A stretch of DNA of 55,348 nt from a virus, in IMG/VR virus record IMGVR_UViG_3300010370_000047, positions 1-55,348 of that record; one strand, 5' to 3'. The first letter of the stretch is position 1. The number at the start of each line of letters is the position of its first letter. The notes beneath the pieces were generated by a model. That model worked only from the letters and a program-made list of their open reading frames with translations. It had not been told where the DNA came from and ran no database searches. Shown here piece by piece: positions 54,678-55,348 of the stretch. The position numbers and the translations under genes were made by a program.

Positions 54678-54968
54678 TCAGTAAAGGGGATAATCGACAG
54701 TATGCACGCGGAGATGTTCATAACCAGGAACATCGTGCGCCCAGTCTGGTGACGGTAACGTGCGGAGAAGTTTGCGATACATTGTCACGCTGCATTCAAC
54801 ACGTTCGGCATTGTATGCAGCATCCCGCCAGATACCTGGCACAGCATGATGCCCTAAGTAGCCCTCATCCCACGCTGCGAGCATCTCACCTTCAAAACTT
54901 AAAACATACAAACGCTGTGGGTTGCCGTTTGCATCATTGCGAGCACAAAGGTGTTGAATAGTTGCCAT
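54678..54968 (-). CDS. unknown protein, NDANG family copy 2
   Basis: 96 residues, related to the gene at 51704 through HLCARNDANGNPQRLYVLSFEGE. The rest (RDAAYNAERVECSVTMYRKL) is helical. Typical early small gene with a CAACAACATC leader. Confidence 0.5.
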   Translation of the reverse strand: MATIQHLCARNDANGNPQRLYVLSFEGEMLAAWDEGYLGHHAVPGIWRDAAYNAERVECSVTMYRKLLRTLPSPDWAHDVPGYEHLRVHTVDYPLY

Positions 54969-55005
54969 GATGTTGTTGCGATTGTGCTGAGTTAGTTACA
55001 GTTAA

Positions 55006-55314
55006 TCAGGAGCAATAGCGGCCAACGACAACACGGTCGCAGTCACCTTCCACCAGACGTACAACTGTTCCGCTGAAGTATGAGTCGGAACTATATCCTT
55101 CCCAGTGCTGAAGTTCGCTGGTGGATTCTGCAGGTGTGCGGATAAAGTCGCACAAGTGGTAGAACTCACCGCGATACTTAAAGAACCCGTAGTTATACTC
55201 AATGCTATCGGGGTGCATCCAATCAAATTGTTTGCGGATCTTATCTTGATCTGATTGGCTGAAGTCGCACAAGTGCATCAGATCGCGTGGCTGATTGTTC
55301 GTGATGATGTTCAT
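55006..55314 (-). CDS. unknown protein with HLCDF repeats
   Basis: About 102 residues from the ATG at 55314. HLCDFSQSDQDKIRKQFDWMHPDSIEYNYGFFKYRGEFYHLCDF holds two H-L-C-D-F motifs about 38 residues apart. I recall similar proteins in cyanophages. The Cys and His could bind metal. Function unknown. Confidence 0.5.
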   Translation of the reverse strand: MNIITNNQPRDLMHLCDFSQSDQDKIRKQFDWMHPDSIEYNYGFFKYRGEFYHLCDFIRTPAESTSELQHWEGYSSDSYFSGTVVRLVEGDCDRVVVGRYCS

Positions 55315-55348
55315 AACATTCACCAGCAATAGAGCTGGCAGCTGACAA

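Overview
The window reads as about 55 kb of a tailed, apparently lytic phage of a cyanobacterium. Genes are packed tightly, often with ATGA or TAATG junctions. There is a virion block with an N4-gp56/HK97-like major capsid protein, tail fibres and lysis enzymes, and a replication block with a family A DNA polymerase, an SF3 primase-helicase, an SSB-like protein and a RecB/Cas4-type nuclease. The auxiliary genes point to a cyanobacterial host with phycobilisomes: two NblA-like small proteins, SpeD, FAD-dependent ThyX, and a MoxR/VWA pair of the CobS/CobT kind. No integrase, terminase, portal or photosystem gene is visible, so the window is only part of a genome.

Layout. (1) 1-12506, plus strand: major capsid protein, a second abundant structural protein, a tandem-duplicated pair, other virion proteins, a hexapeptide-repeat fibre, an NblA-like protein and an SLT/M23 tail lysin. 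A Dps-like ferritin and an HTH gene sit on the minus strand inside this block. (2) 12457-15612, minus strand: a regulatory and DNA-processing operon with HTH proteins, two His-Me/HNH-type zinc proteins and a Dam-like methyltransferase with an altered catalytic motif. (3) 16011-27690, plus strand: a sigma region 4-like regulator, many fibre proteins built from shared modules, a GC-richer fibre plus chaperone cassette, SpeD and an HNH nuclease. (4) 27668-32389: minus-strand holin/spanin-like membrane genes, then a plus-strand GH24-C39 endolysin, small genes and ThyX. (5) 32442-49478, minus strand: replication and nucleotide-handling genes and the MoxR/VWA/coiled-coil operon, with an NblA-like gene on the opposite strand. 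(6) 49578-55348, minus strand: an early-type arm of small unknown genes with purine-poor CA-rich leaders and recurring GC hairpins.

How it fits together. The right arm and the minus-strand regulators look like early functions. The polymerase, helicase and SSB replicate the genome, while ThyX, SpeD, the NblA-like proteins, Dps and the CobS/CobT-like module would adjust host metabolism. The plus-strand blocks supply virions and lysis. Most distinctive are the MoxR/VWA/coiled-coil operon, a phage Dps with an intact ferroxidase centre, two methyltransferase-like proteins without a normal catalytic motif, a T4-like hairpin between Shine-Dalgarno and start codon, and repeated non-coding elements between early genes. 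All functions are inferred by reading the sequence; no database search was run.
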